Notes under the pieces: generated by a model | Database searches by the model: none | The model's input: the letters and a program-made list of their open reading frames with translations, nothing else | Told to the model about the DNA's origin: nothing | Program-made: the position numbers and the translations under genes | Assembly (NCBI RefSeq): GCF_009707485.1 | Contig: NZ_CP046121.1 | Span: 3,224,001-3,288,000, forward strand | Direction: 5' to 3' | DNA length: 64,000 nucleotides | Origin: Nostocoides sp. HKS02 | GTDB taxonomy: Bacteria; Actinomycetota; Actinomycetes; Actinomycetales; Dermatophilaceae | Shown: piece by piece, positions 18,134 to 25,992 of the stretch | Layout: every line of letters begins with the position of its first letter | How positions within the stretch are numbered: the first letter of the stretch is position 1

Positions 18134-18410
18134 TCTGCACCTGCCTTCCGTTGCGCTGTCTCGCCCTTGAGTCGCGGGCTGGTCGCTCGTGTGCGACACC
18201 ATCCACGCTGCACGCACGCCGCTGGGCAGTCCACCGAATGCAAGGGCTCCCGTGAGGTTTTGACCAGACCTTTACGTTGCGGGCAGGTCTATGGAGCTGT
18301 GAAGCGGATGAATCGCTGTCGCTGGTAGTCACCACCAGCGGCATGAGCGGACATCGTTGTTCCGGCTGTGCTCGACGCTCCTCGACAAGGAGGTCAGGCA
18401 TGATCTGCTC

Positions 18411-18791
18411 ATGGAGCACTCCGGCTGCGGCGTCTTCGTATTCGGCAAGGACGGCGACGTGATGGCGTTTCCCGACCTTGAGACCGCCGCGGGGTGGATG
18501 GAGTCGATAGATGTGCTTGAGGGGGAGTACGAGGCGGCGTTCACGGTCGATGGCCGCGAGGTGACCATCGTTGGCGAACGGGAATCTCCTGTCTCCTTGC
18601 GGGCGACCGACGTGCGCGACCTCGACGGTCTGCGAAAGCGGCTGGCCCGCAGTGGCGATCACCTGGGGCTGAATTTCCCCTTGTCGGATCTGACGGCTGT
18701 GGCAAACGATCTGATGCGTTGGCAGTGGGAGCAGCGGTGGCCGCGATGGGTCTCCCGCCTGTTCGGTGGGAAGGGTCCGCCCCAGGTGTAG
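18411..18791 (+). CDS. Hypothetical protein in integrative element
   Basis: 126 aa from the ATG at 18411; no family recognised. It starts MEHSGCGVFVFGKDGDVMAF, has an alternating strand/helix feel with an acidic middle (VLEGEYEAAFTVDGREVTIVGE) and ends in a Trp-rich basic helix (RWQWEQRWPRWVSRLFG). No signal peptide or TM span. AAGGAGG at 18386-18392 is rather far from this ATG, so an earlier start in the same frame (TTG at 18357) is possible. Divergent from xis. Confidence 0.6.
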   Translation: MEHSGCGVFVFGKDGDVMAFPDLETAAGWMESIDVLEGEYEAAFTVDGREVTIVGERESPVSLRATDVRDLDGLRKRLARSGDHLGLNFPLSDLTAVANDLMRWQWEQRWPRWVSRLFGGKGPPQV

Positions 18792-18873
18792 CCCCAGTTT
18801 CGAAGCTGGAACGGGTCACACAATCAATCCGGCACGACCGAACTGCGGCCGATGAGTGTGTTGCATCCCGCCG

Positions 18874-19185
18874 TCAGTAGCCGGCCTGTCGCCACGCTGT
18901 CGCCCTCGACGTGCCTGCCGTCAGCGCCGCCAGGTACCTCAGGGCGGCTTCTGTAGGCACGTCCTCGGCGTGGTCATCCATGACTCTCACGCAGTCGATC
19001 GAGTCCGCCACTTCGCATAGGACGCCTCCACCAGACCAAGAGATGTCCACTAGAAAGCTCGCAGCCGTCGATACCTCCGGGTCGATCTGACGCACGTCGG
19101 TATGCAAGCCCGGAACACCGGCGAGACGATCGCAGACCAACTGAGCGAACGCATGCCCCGACGGACCTGACCAATGTGAAGTCAT
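18874..19185 (-). CDS. Hypothetical protein in integrative element
   Basis: 103 aa, no recognised domain. Begins MTSHWSGPSGHAFAQLVCDRL and has a single small hydrophobic strand region (TAASFLVDISWSGGGVLCEVAD) followed by a C-terminal helix (TEAALRYLAALTAGTSRATAWRQAGY). Soluble by appearance. Codon usage is less G/C-extreme at third positions than in the flanking chromosome. Reading frame support is moderate. Confidence 0.5.
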   Translation of the reverse strand: MTSHWSGPSGHAFAQLVCDRLAGVPGLHTDVRQIDPEVSTAASFLVDISWSGGGVLCEVADSIDCVRVMDDHAEDVPTEAALRYLAALTAGTSRATAWRQAGY

Positions 19186-19252
19186 GACATGAGGGTAGGT
19201 CTACCGCTTCTCGACCACACGCTGGTCGCGGCATGAGCGGAGGTCCCTGCGC

Positions 19253-19747
19253 CTAGTCCCTTGGGACGGGCAGCACCGGCTTGCCTGTCCACTTGCTCAT
19301 TCGCCTGGCAGCAGCATGCACTTGCCTGCGCGCACCTGGGATCACCGGATAAGTAGCCAGGGAGGTGATCCAAACCTCGGACCCATTTGCCAGAACAATG
19401 ACCGGCTGGATGACCGTGAGCGGCACCGAATGATGCTCCTGCTCGCGCATGCTGAAGCCCGTGATCTCCTCCGGCGGGTAAGACTGCCCGCCGTGAAAAA
19501 TCTCGCGCACCTGCACTCCGTCCCCATCGCGAAAAACGCCCATGCGTGCGCCCCCCCAGATGAAGGGCAGACCGAGCAGGATGCAGAACGCCCCGACAAC
19601 CAGTCCGCTGATGACGGTGGGACGTGTCTCGCCGGGATCTGGCGGCATCGTCACCATGGCAACACCCACCAGTGAGAAGAGGAGGCCGACCAGGACGACG
19701 ACGGGCGACCACAACGACCGCACGGACCTGGGGAGTTGGACGATCAT
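19253..19747 (-). CDS. Two-TM membrane protein with PH-like domain, in integrative element
   Basis: 164 aa from the ATG at 19747. Two TM spans lie at about residues 14-32 (PVVVLVGLLFSLVGVAMVT) and 46-66 (TVISGLVVGAFCILLGLPFIW). A strand-rich soluble domain follows (VFRDGDGVQVREIFHGGQSYPPEEITGF, then VPLTVIQPVIVLANGSEVWITSL), resembling bacterial PH-like membrane proteins. It ends with a basic amphipathic helix. Function unknown. Confidence 0.6.
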   Translation of the reverse strand: MIVQLPRSVRSLWSPVVVLVGLLFSLVGVAMVTMPPDPGETRPTVISGLVVGAFCILLGLPFIWGGARMGVFRDGDGVQVREIFHGGQSYPPEEITGFSMREQEHHSVPLTVIQPVIVLANGSEVWITSLATYPVIPGARRQVHAAARRMSKWTGKPVLPVPRD

Positions 19748-19942
19748 TGCCTGTCTCGGGGGTTGCTCGGGTTTGGTGGTTTGGCAGTGCTGCAAGCCGC
19801 GAGGTCAAGCACTCTGATGAAGCCTCCGCAGCCGCGGGCTGAGTCTCCCACGGGCGGACCCAACATCCGCTCATCTGCATGATTGAGCGCACGCACCGGG
19901 CATGTCCGGGCGTTTGGGTCACCGCGCCGAAGTGTCACGTCC

Positions 19943-20468
19943 GTGATCCTTTGGCTCAACGGCACCCACGGCGTGGGCAAGACAACGACCAGTGCACTCG
20001 TCCAGCAGCTCATCCCGGATTCACGGGTGTTCGATGCCGAGAAGGTCGGCGAGACCCTCATGGACATCACGCCGGGACTGCCCGAGACAGACAACTTCCA
20101 GCACTGGCCCCCGTGGCGGCCGCTCGTGGTCGAGACCGCCCGTCGCATCCTCGACTACACCGGCGGCACCCTGGTCATGCCCATGACCGTCCTGGTCGAG
20201 CAGTACTGGCGCGAGATCAACGCCGGCTTTGCAGGCCATGCCATCCCGGTACAGCACTTTGTCCTCCACGCTGACGCAGATACGCTCCGCAGACGCATCG
20301 AGCAGGACACGGTGCTCGGTCCCTCCACCTTCCGGTTGGCCTACCTCGAGCCCGTACGCCGAGGCGGCGCGCATGTGGCTGCACGACGAGGCCGAGGTCA
20401 TCAACACCGCCCACCTCACGCCCGCACAGGCCGCCCGGCAGATCGCGGACGCGGTGACAGGTGAATGA
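19943..20468 (+). pseudogene. TmrB-like P-loop ATPase, frameshifted
   Basis: From the GTG at 19943: VILWLNGTHGVGKTTT (Walker A), FDAEKVGETLMD, a WPPWRPLV segment, TLVMPMTVL and FVLHADADTLRRRI. Pattern and size (about 174 aa) match Bacillus TmrB, an ATP-binding membrane-associated tunicamycin-resistance protein (IIWLNG... PEKMG... VPMTI...). At CCC 20351-20353 the frame is lost: removing one C joins LAYLEP to YAEAARMWLHDEAEVINTAHLTPAQAARQIADAV, ending at 20468. Either decayed or a sequence error. As cargo of the element it could protect against nucleoside antibiotics, which is inference. Confidence 0.7.
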
Positions 20469-20781
20469 GGTCCATGAGCAGTGGGCCGGGGATGGCTCGG
20501 GACGTGCGAACGCTCCTCGGTACAACCGAAATGCGGCATGAGCGTGCGTTCTTGCCATCACTTCGCAGGCTCACTCGGTGGACTTGAGGGCGGCACACAT
20601 TTTCGGGAAGAGGTAGCAGAACTCTCCACCACCCCAAGAATCCACCAGCCCGCCGGCCTCCTCCAGTGCGTCCCACAGAGGCTGCGATGCACGGACGATC
20701 GGTGATGGGCGGGGTAGTCCATGCATCCAGTTCGACGCCAACCGGAGCACGCCGGTAAGACCGGTCAGGGCCCGGGATGCC
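20469..20781. other. Element right end without a convincing gene
   Basis: 313 bp between the TmrB-like gene and attR. A minus-strand frame (20571-20726, 51 aa starting MHGLPRPSPIVRASQPLW) looks protein-like, with no purine-rich RBS and no recognisable family; it may be the 3' remnant of a gene cut by the element. Nothing else is supported. Confidence 0.4.
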
Positions 20782-20826
20782 TTCGCAATGAGAAGGCCAG
20801 GGGTTCGAATCCCCTCAGCTCCACCC
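20782..20826 (+). repeat. attR: 45-bp direct repeat, tRNA-Ala 3' fragment
   Basis: Identical copy of 16743-16787. It contains the 3' half of the tRNA only and is not a functional tRNA. One base after its end the chromosomal terminator begins. Confidence 0.95.
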
Positions 20827-20827
20827 A

Positions 20828-20875
20828 AGACAGCACAACGCCCGAGCCCCTCAGGGTTCGGGCGTTGTGCTGTCT
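20828..20875 (+). terminator. Probable original tRNA-Ala terminator, displaced by the element
   Basis: Perfect 18-bp arms (20828-20845 and 20858-20875) with further inner pairing, starting one base after attR. Position directly after the tRNA 3' sequence indicates that it served tRNA-Ala before insertion. Confidence 0.85.
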
Positions 20876-20955
20876 CGGGTGGAGCGGGGCCATCTGTGCC
20901 TCCCGGGTCACGAATGGCGATTCCTGGGCTGGGCGACCGCCTGCTGACCACCTCC

Positions 20956-22926
20956 TCAGCTGACGGAGAGGTCGTCGCAGTAGGCGTCAGCGTTGCCCGC
21001 GGGCTTGTAGCAGTAGATGGTGGCTGTCGTGCTCGAGGGCCCGGTCGTGAAGGTCACCGACCCGTTGGCGTAGGCGCTCGACGCCACCGAGGCATAGGTC
21101 TCGGTCCCGCCATAGTCCTTCACGCCGATGCGGACCTCCTCGCTCGGGGTGAGCGACTTGGCCCAGCCGGACAGGGTGTACGTCGTGTTGGGGGCAACGG
21201 TGATCACCTGCTCGGCCGAGGACTGACCGGGTCCGACCTGCAACGCGTAGGTGCCCGTCCGCGCGTTGCCGGCCACGACCGTCGAGCCGAGCCACGAGGT
21301 CCAGGGCGTCAGTGAGCCGGTCTCGAATCCGCCGTTGCTGACGAGGCTGGGCGGGGTGCAGGCGCTGTCGTTGGGGGTGGATCGCTGGTGCGCGCCGATG
21401 TCGGGTGCGCATCGTTGCGGCACGGTGCGGCCCCAGAAGTCCTTGCCGCCTTTGTGGGCCATGACGCGTCCAGCGCCGATCGCGGGGGAGCCGGCGGCGA
21501 TCTTGTAGCCCGCCACCGTGCCGCGCCCGGTGCCGCCGCTGCCCGGGTTGGTCAGGAGCGGGTCGCTCGTCAGCTGGCCACTAGGCCCGCCCGGGTGGTT
21601 GCCGAAGAGGATGTTGGTGACGTAGGTGTAGTGGCTGGCGCTGGCGCTGTCGAACGAGTACCCGCCGGTGCCCTGGTTGTCGATGATGTTGTTGGCGATG
21701 GTGATGTAGCTCGCGTTGCTCCACTCCTCGAGGATGTTGGTGGTCGACCCTGGGGCCAGGTAGACGGTGTTGTTGTAGAAGGCCGCGTTGGTCGCACCGG
21801 CAGCCATGATGATCCGGGACTTGTCGTTCTGGCTGACGTTGTAGCGCACCACGCCGTTGACGGACGCGCCACCACAGCCGCAGAAGAGGATCATCCCGCC
21901 CTCGTTGTCGTGGCTGTAGTTGTACTGGAACGTCGTCCCGCTGGTGCCGTAGTCGATGTCGTAGGCCATGCCGTCGTTGACGCCAGAGGGGCGCCGCACC
22001 CGGTAGGCCTCGTTGTACTGGAAGGTCACCCCGTCCGCGTTCCACACCCAGATGCCGGCGTTGTTGCTCGCCGAACGCATGTTGATGTCATAGGCGACGT
22101 TGTACTCGTTGATGCCGTTCTGGGTGTACTGCATGACGATGCCGTCCCCACCGATGTCGTGCACGGTGTTGTTGCGCACGGCGACGCCCGGCCAGGGGGA
22201 GTAGTTGTCGACGTGGCTCGGACAGCCGTCCCAGCCCATCGACGCGCGGCACTTCCAGGTCGTCGACATGGTGATGCCGCTGCGGTCGACGGTGTAGACG
22301 GTGTTGCCGTCGATGACGACGTCGTTGAACCGCGTGGGTGTGGTGGTTCCGAGGACGTCGAAGTCGATTCCGGCGCTGCCGCCGAGGTCCTTGGTGTTGT
22401 CTCCGTTGACGTCGTGGACGGTGAGGTTCGTGACGCGGTAGTAGCTGCCGGTCCCGAGGTCCTGGAGCGTGATGTAGACGCCTCGCCGGTTGGCCGAGGT
22501 GGCGCCGTGGTTGGTCACGTCGAGGTTGCGCAGCTCCCAGTACTGCTGGTTGTGCAGGCGCACGGCATCGGGCAGCCCGCCGCCGGCGACCCGGGGCTTG
22601 GTCCCGGTGCCGTACGCGTCCACGACGATCGGCGAGCCTGCGGCGCCCGAACCCAGCGGGTGCAGCACACCCTTGCACGTCATGCCCCGCTTCAGCAGGA
22701 TCTGGTCGCCCGGGGCGAAGGTGGTCGCATCGACGGTGGTGAGGGTGTTCCAGGGCGAGGTCGCGCTGCCCGAGCCGTTGCTGGCGGCGGAGCAGTCGAC
22801 GTAGTAGGTGGTGCCGACTGCTGCCGCAGGCGGCGCTGCGACGATCGCGGTCGCTGCCGCGAGCCCGGTGGCGGTCAGGGCCAGGCCGGCCAGGGCTGCC
22901 ATGGGGCGTTGCAAGAGTGGGTGCAC
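20956..22926 (-). CDS. Secreted right-handed beta-helix protein with C-terminal carbohydrate-binding module
   Basis: 656 aa from the GTG at 22926, preceded by GAGGAG 7 nt upstream (a GTG 15 bp earlier lacks an RBS). Signal peptide LLQRPMAALAGLALTATGLAA..AAA. Mature part opens GTTYYVDCSAASNGSGSATSPWNTLTTV, typical of parallel beta-helix lyase-like proteins, and runs through Asn/Val-rich coils (NNTVHDIGGDGIVMQY, YNVSQNDKSRIIMAAG) to about residue 520. The last 140 residues (LVSNGGFETGSLTPW to DDLSVS) are a CBM4/9-like jelly roll. Likely a polysaccharide lyase or glycosidase; substrate not known. It lies 22 bp downstream of the redoxin gene, which carries an upstream operator shared with the sugar-acid genes. 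Confidence 0.85.
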   Translation of the reverse strand: MHPLLQRPMAALAGLALTATGLAAATAIVAAPPAAAVGTTYYVDCSAASNGSGSATSPWNTLTTVDATTFAPGDQILLKRGMTCKGVLHPLGSGAAGSPIVVDAYGTGTKPRVAGGGLPDAVRLHNQQYWELRNLDVTNHGATSANRRGVYITLQDLGTGSYYRVTNLTVHDVNGDNTKDLGGSAGIDFDVLGTTTPTRFNDVVIDGNTVYTVDRSGITMSTTWKCRASMGWDGCPSHVDNYSPWPGVAVRNNTVHDIGGDGIVMQYTQNGINEYNVAYDINMRSASNNAGIWVWNADGVTFQYNEAYRVRRPSGVNDGMAYDIDYGTSGTTFQYNYSHDNEGGMILFCGCGGASVNGVVRYNVSQNDKSRIIMAAGATNAAFYNNTVYLAPGSTTNILEEWSNASYITIANNIIDNQGTGGYSFDSASASHYTYVTNILFGNHPGGPSGQLTSDPLLTNPGSGGTGRGTVAGYKIAAGSPAIGAGRVMAHKGGKDFWGRTVPQRCAPDIGAHQRSTPNDSACTPPSLVSNGGFETGSLTPWTSWLGSTVVAGNARTGTYALQVGPGQSSAEQVITVAPNTTYTLSGWAKSLTPSEEVRIGVKDYGGTETYASVASSAYANGSVTFTTGPSSTTATIYCYKPAGNADAYCDDLSVS

Positions 22927-22948
22927 GAAGGGTCTCCTCACGACGGTG

Positions 22949-23489
22949 TCAGCTGTGGTTGACGAGGCTTTGGATGGGTGGGGCCAGTTCTTGCGACACA
23001 GCGACGCTGCCCTGCCAGCGATCGAGCACGACACCACGCGGCGTCACCAAGATCGTGTCCGGCACTGCCGGGTGGTATGCCGCCGACAGCCTCGACGTGG
23101 CCGCGGCGGTGAGGAGCGCGATGCCGGTGTCCTGGAGGTCCCAGTCGTAGGTGAGGTTCACCAGCTGGTCGGTGCCCAGGCCGGAGGTGTCGGCGACGGC
23201 GACCACCAGCCCCTGGGCGGCATACTGCTGCGCCATGCTCTTTCAGCACGGTGAGCTGGCTGCGGGACCGGCCATCGGCACCGGGACCCAGGGCGAGGAA
23301 GCTGACCAGAGCAGGGTGGCCCCGGCTCGTGACCGTCCGCCCGTCCACGCTCGTCGAGTCGACGACCGGCGCCAGAGCGCCGATGGTCACCGTCGGGGCG
23401 GCTGGGGTTGTCGCCGAGGCGCAGGCCGCGACCAGGCAGCTGAGCGCTGCGGAGGTGACCATGCCCATGGCGCGTCTGCCTCGGACCAC
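22949..23489 (-). CDS. TlpA-like redoxin lipoprotein, frameshifted in this sequence
   Basis: Two frames make one protein. The first (GTG 23489) gives a lipoprotein signal (ALSCLVAACAS; lipid-modified Cys after VAA) and the start of a thioredoxin-like fold (HPALVSFLALGPGADGRSRSQLTVLK). The second gives MAQQYAAQGLVVAVADTSGLGTDQL, DTGIALLTAAATSRLSAAYHPAVPDTILVTPRGVV. One extra A at the TTT run 23241-23243 (plus strand) separates them. The classical CxxC is absent at the expected position, so a non-catalytic or unusual redoxin. Probably co-transcribed with the beta-helix gene. Confidence 0.65.
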
Positions 23490-23558
23490 GATCCCCCCTT
23501 GCGCCCCTCGCAGGTATACACGCTGCCGGTATGAATATTCGAGCCACTGCTCACTCTA

Positions 23559-23575
23559 TGTCAAGAGTATGGACA
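23559..23575 (-). promoter_or_regulatory. Operator-like inverted repeat, redoxin/beta-helix promoter
   Basis: On the minus strand TGTCCA-N5-TTGACA. TTGACA doubles as a -35 box facing the redoxin gene. Same 17-bp architecture as 28499-28515 and 29325-29341; see findings. Confidence 0.6.
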
Positions 23576-23584
23576 CAATTCCGA

Positions 23585-24451
23585 TCAGATGATGAGGGAG
23601 TGCTCACCGGGGAAGGCGCCCCGGAACGGCGTGGCCGGCGCCTCCCGGATACCGACGGGCGCCGCGAAGAGTGCGCCAGCCAGGGGTTCGTCCGTGATGT
23701 CACGGTCACCGGCGGAAGTGATGACCAGGAGGTCGTCGACGAAGCAGCAGCTTGTCGGCCGACTGACGGGAAGCCGGACCACGCGGTCCAGGCCGCCCTC
23801 GGGGTCGTAGCGGTGGACCTCGTAGCCGTTCCACAGGGCGACCCAGATGCCGCCCTCCTCGTCGACCGCCAGGCCGTCCGGGTCGACGGGCTTGTCGAAC
23901 TGCCTGAGCACCCGAGGGTTCGCGACCTGGCCCGATGCCTCGTCGTAGTCCAGCACCGTGAGAGTGCCGGGAAGGCTGTCGACGTAGTACATGCGGTCGC
24001 CGAACCAGCCGAGCCCGTTCGAGATCCCCACGCCCCTGGCCATCACCTGGACGGTGCCGTCGAGATCCACCCGGTACAGCGCTCCACGGTCCGGGACCCC
24101 GATGCTGCCGACCCACAACCGACCCGCGGGGTCGCACTTGCCGTCGTTGAGTCGCAGCCCGGTGCGCTCGATCTCGACGTGGCGCGTGACCGAACCGTCA
24201 TCGAGGACCGTGACGAGTCCGCCGTCCGATGCACAGAGCCACCCTCCGGACGCCCGCGGGACGGCACAGCCGAGGGCTTCTCCGGGCAGGTGCATGGAGG
24301 TCGGTGCGTGCAGCACACCCTCCGTGAGCGTGGCCCGCCAGAGGATGCTGGCCGTGAGGTCCACCCACGTCAGGTGCTCGTCGTACCAGAGTGGCCCCTC
24401 GGCCAGCTCGTGCGTACCGGTCGTCAGTGGTTCGGCGAGCAGAGCGCTCAT
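23585..24451 (-). CDS. SMP-30/gluconolactonase family lactonase
   Basis: 288 aa, six-bladed propeller family. Seen: ELAEGPLWYDEHLTWVDL (metal-binding Glu), GGWLCASDGG, GLRLNDGKCDPAGRLWVGS (Asn-Asp metal ligands), ISNGLGWFGDRMYYVDS and DKPVDPDGLAVDEEGGIWVALWNG (catalytic Asp). It hydrolyses sugar lactones to sugar acids. Last gene of the minus-strand operon, 27 bp after the kinase gene. In context it supplies galactonate or a related acid to the DgoD-type dehydratase. Confidence 0.9.
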   Translation of the reverse strand: MSALLAEPLTTGTHELAEGPLWYDEHLTWVDLTASILWRATLTEGVLHAPTSMHLPGEALGCAVPRASGGWLCASDGGLVTVLDDGSVTRHVEIERTGLRLNDGKCDPAGRLWVGSIGVPDRGALYRVDLDGTVQVMARGVGISNGLGWFGDRMYYVDSLPGTLTVLDYDEASGQVANPRVLRQFDKPVDPDGLAVDEEGGIWVALWNGYEVHRYDPEGGLDRVVRLPVSRPTSCCFVDDLLVITSAGDRDITDEPLAGALFAAPVGIREAPATPFRGAFPGEHSLII

Positions 24452-24478
24452 CGGTCCCTTCTAGGCGGTCGTGGGAGC

Positions 24479-25402
24479 TCAGCGCAGCGCGGTGTCGCCG
24501 TCGAGACCGAGCAGCGCCAGCTCGCTGCGGGTGGGCAGGCCCTGCCAGTCGGAATGGCTCGCCACGGCGAACGCTCCGACGCGGACACCGCGCTCCAGGC
24601 GTTCCTGTGGCGCCAGGCCGTCGAGCCAGGCGCTCAAGTAGCCCGAGACGAACGCGTCGCCGGCCCCGAGGGTGTCGCGGACGGTCGTCGCCACTGCGTC
24701 AGCCGTGCAGGTCTCACCGGCGATGGTGACGGACGCGCCCGCGCTGCCCCTCGTGACGACCAGCTCCGCGGGCTCGACCCCCGCGACCAGCGCGAGCTCG
24801 CTCTCACTGGCGAAGACGATGTCCGCCTCCTGCGCGATGCCCGACATGGCGTGCCGGGCTGCCTCCTGATCGGGCCACAGCGCAGCGCGATAGTTCACGT
24901 CGAACGAGAGCGTCGCTCCCGCGTCGCGGGTGAGCTCGACGGTGCGTCGCACCGCGGCCGCGGCGGACTGGCTGATGGCCGGTGTGATCCCGGACAGATG
25001 CACGAGCCGCACACCCGCGAAGTCGGCCGGTAGGTCGGCCGCGCTGACCCGCGAGCCCGCCGAGGCCGTGCGCAGGTACGCGACACGGACCGCTCCGGCG
25101 CCCACCTGCTCCTTGACCAAGGCACCGGTGGGGCGGCTGTCCCGCACGACCCGCGACACGTCGACCCCCTCGCCACGCAAGGTGTGCTCGATGCGCCGCC
25201 CGAAGGCGTCGTCGCCGACGCGCCCGATCCACGCGGTCGCATGGCCAAGACGGCGCAGGCCGATCGCGACGTTGAGCTCCGAGCCGGCGACATCGACATC
25301 GAGGGACGAAAGATGCTCCAGGCGACGACCGCCGGTATCGAAGAGCACGGCCATCGCCTCACCCAGAGTGACGACGTCGGGGGACGCAGACAGCCGCGTC
25401 AT
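24479..25402 (-). CDS. kdgK: PfkB-family 2-keto-3-deoxy-sugar-acid kinase
   Basis: 307 aa ribokinase fold. N-terminal VTLGEAMAVLFDT and GSELNVAIGLRRLGHATAWIGRVGDDAFG (PfkB signature 1), C-terminal DTLGAGDAFVSGYLSAWLDG (signature 2 with the catalytic Asp). Closest in pattern to KdgK, which phosphorylates 2-keto-3-deoxygluconate; in this locus 2-keto-3-deoxygalactonate is equally likely. Its ATG overlaps the aldolase stop by 4 bp. Confidence 0.87.
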   Translation of the reverse strand: MTRLSASPDVVTLGEAMAVLFDTGGRRLEHLSSLDVDVAGSELNVAIGLRRLGHATAWIGRVGDDAFGRRIEHTLRGEGVDVSRVVRDSRPTGALVKEQVGAGAVRVAYLRTASAGSRVSAADLPADFAGVRLVHLSGITPAISQSAAAAVRRTVELTRDAGATLSFDVNYRAALWPDQEAARHAMSGIAQEADIVFASESELALVAGVEPAELVVTRGSAGASVTIAGETCTADAVATTVRDTLGAGDAFVSGYLSAWLDGLAPQERLERGVRVGAFAVASHSDWQGLPTRSELALLGLDGDTALR

Positions 25403-25992
25403 TCGGCCAGCTCGGACGTGAGCCGCCGGGCCGCGGCCTCAACCTCAGGCCCGGCCGCGGAGAACGGGCCCCCGACGCCGACCGCGATCGCGCCGGCCTC
25501 GAGGTAGCTCGCGGCGCTCTCTGCCCGGACTCCACCGACGGCGACCAGCGGAATGTCGTCGAGCGGCCCGAGCAGCGTGCGCACGTGATCGGGGCTGTGC
25601 GCGGGAAAGACCTTCACCGCCGCTGCCCCGAGTCGCCAGGCGGCCAGGATCTCGGTCGGAGTCGCGGCCCCGCACAGGACGTCGACCTCATGTCGCCGGG
25701 CTTCGGCGAGGACCTCGGGGTCGACCGCCGGCGTGACGAGGAAGGCCGCGCCCGCCGAGACGGCTGCGCGAACGTCAGCCGCGGTCAACACGGTGCCAGC
25801 TCCGACCATCGGGTTGGTCCGCGCGATGTCGGCGATCGCGCTCAAGGCGCCGGGGGTGTTGAGGGTGACCTCGAGGAGCCCCACACCCCCGCTGCGCGCG
25901 GCAGCGGCGATGCTCACTGCGGACTCGGCGCTGTCGGTCCGGATGATCGCCACGACCTTCTCGTGCCGCAGCACCTCGACGAGGTTCTTCAC
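25399..25992 (-). CDS. 2-keto-3-deoxy-6-phospho(galacto/gluco)nate aldolase
   Basis: 197 aa from the GTG at 25992, which overlaps the ROK stop. Class I Eda/DgoA family: VVAIIRTDSAESAV, GLLEVTLNTPGAL (Glu), MVGAGTVLTAADV, FLVTPAVDPEV and AAVKVFPAH with the Schiff-base Lys. It cleaves KDPG or KDPGal to pyruvate and glyceraldehyde-3-phosphate. With the DgoD-type gene nearby, KDPGal (DgoA role) is the more likely substrate. Confidence 0.88.
   Translation of the reverse strand: MKNLVEVLRHEKVVAIIRTDSAESAVSIAAAARSGGVGLLEVTLNTPGALSAIADIARTNPMVGAGTVLTAADVRAAVSAGAAFLVTPAVDPEVLAEARRHEVDVLCGAATPTEILAAWRLGAAAVKVFPAHSPDHVRTLLGPLDDIPLVAVGGVRAESAASYLEAGAIAVGVGGPFSAAGPEVEAAARRLTSELAE

Larger units (their letters stand above)
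16788..20826. mobile_element. 4-kb integrative element in tRNA-Ala(CGC)
   Basis: Bounded by a perfect 45-bp direct repeat of the tRNA 3' end. The tyrosine integrase lies next to attL, reads towards the tRNA and terminates inside it; xis is directly upstream of int. The cargo is three unknown genes and a TmrB-like ATPase. The hairpin following attR is probably the native tRNA terminator, displaced 4 kb. No replication or transfer gene is seen, so it is a minimal or decayed island. The octamer GTATGCCG, common in the rest of the window, is absent here, fitting foreign origin. Confidence 0.92.

Noticed and set aside
20571..20726. 51-aa minus-strand frame near attR
   Set aside because: Protein-like composition but no RBS, family or full-length context; may be a gene remnant and is mentioned only in the region entry.
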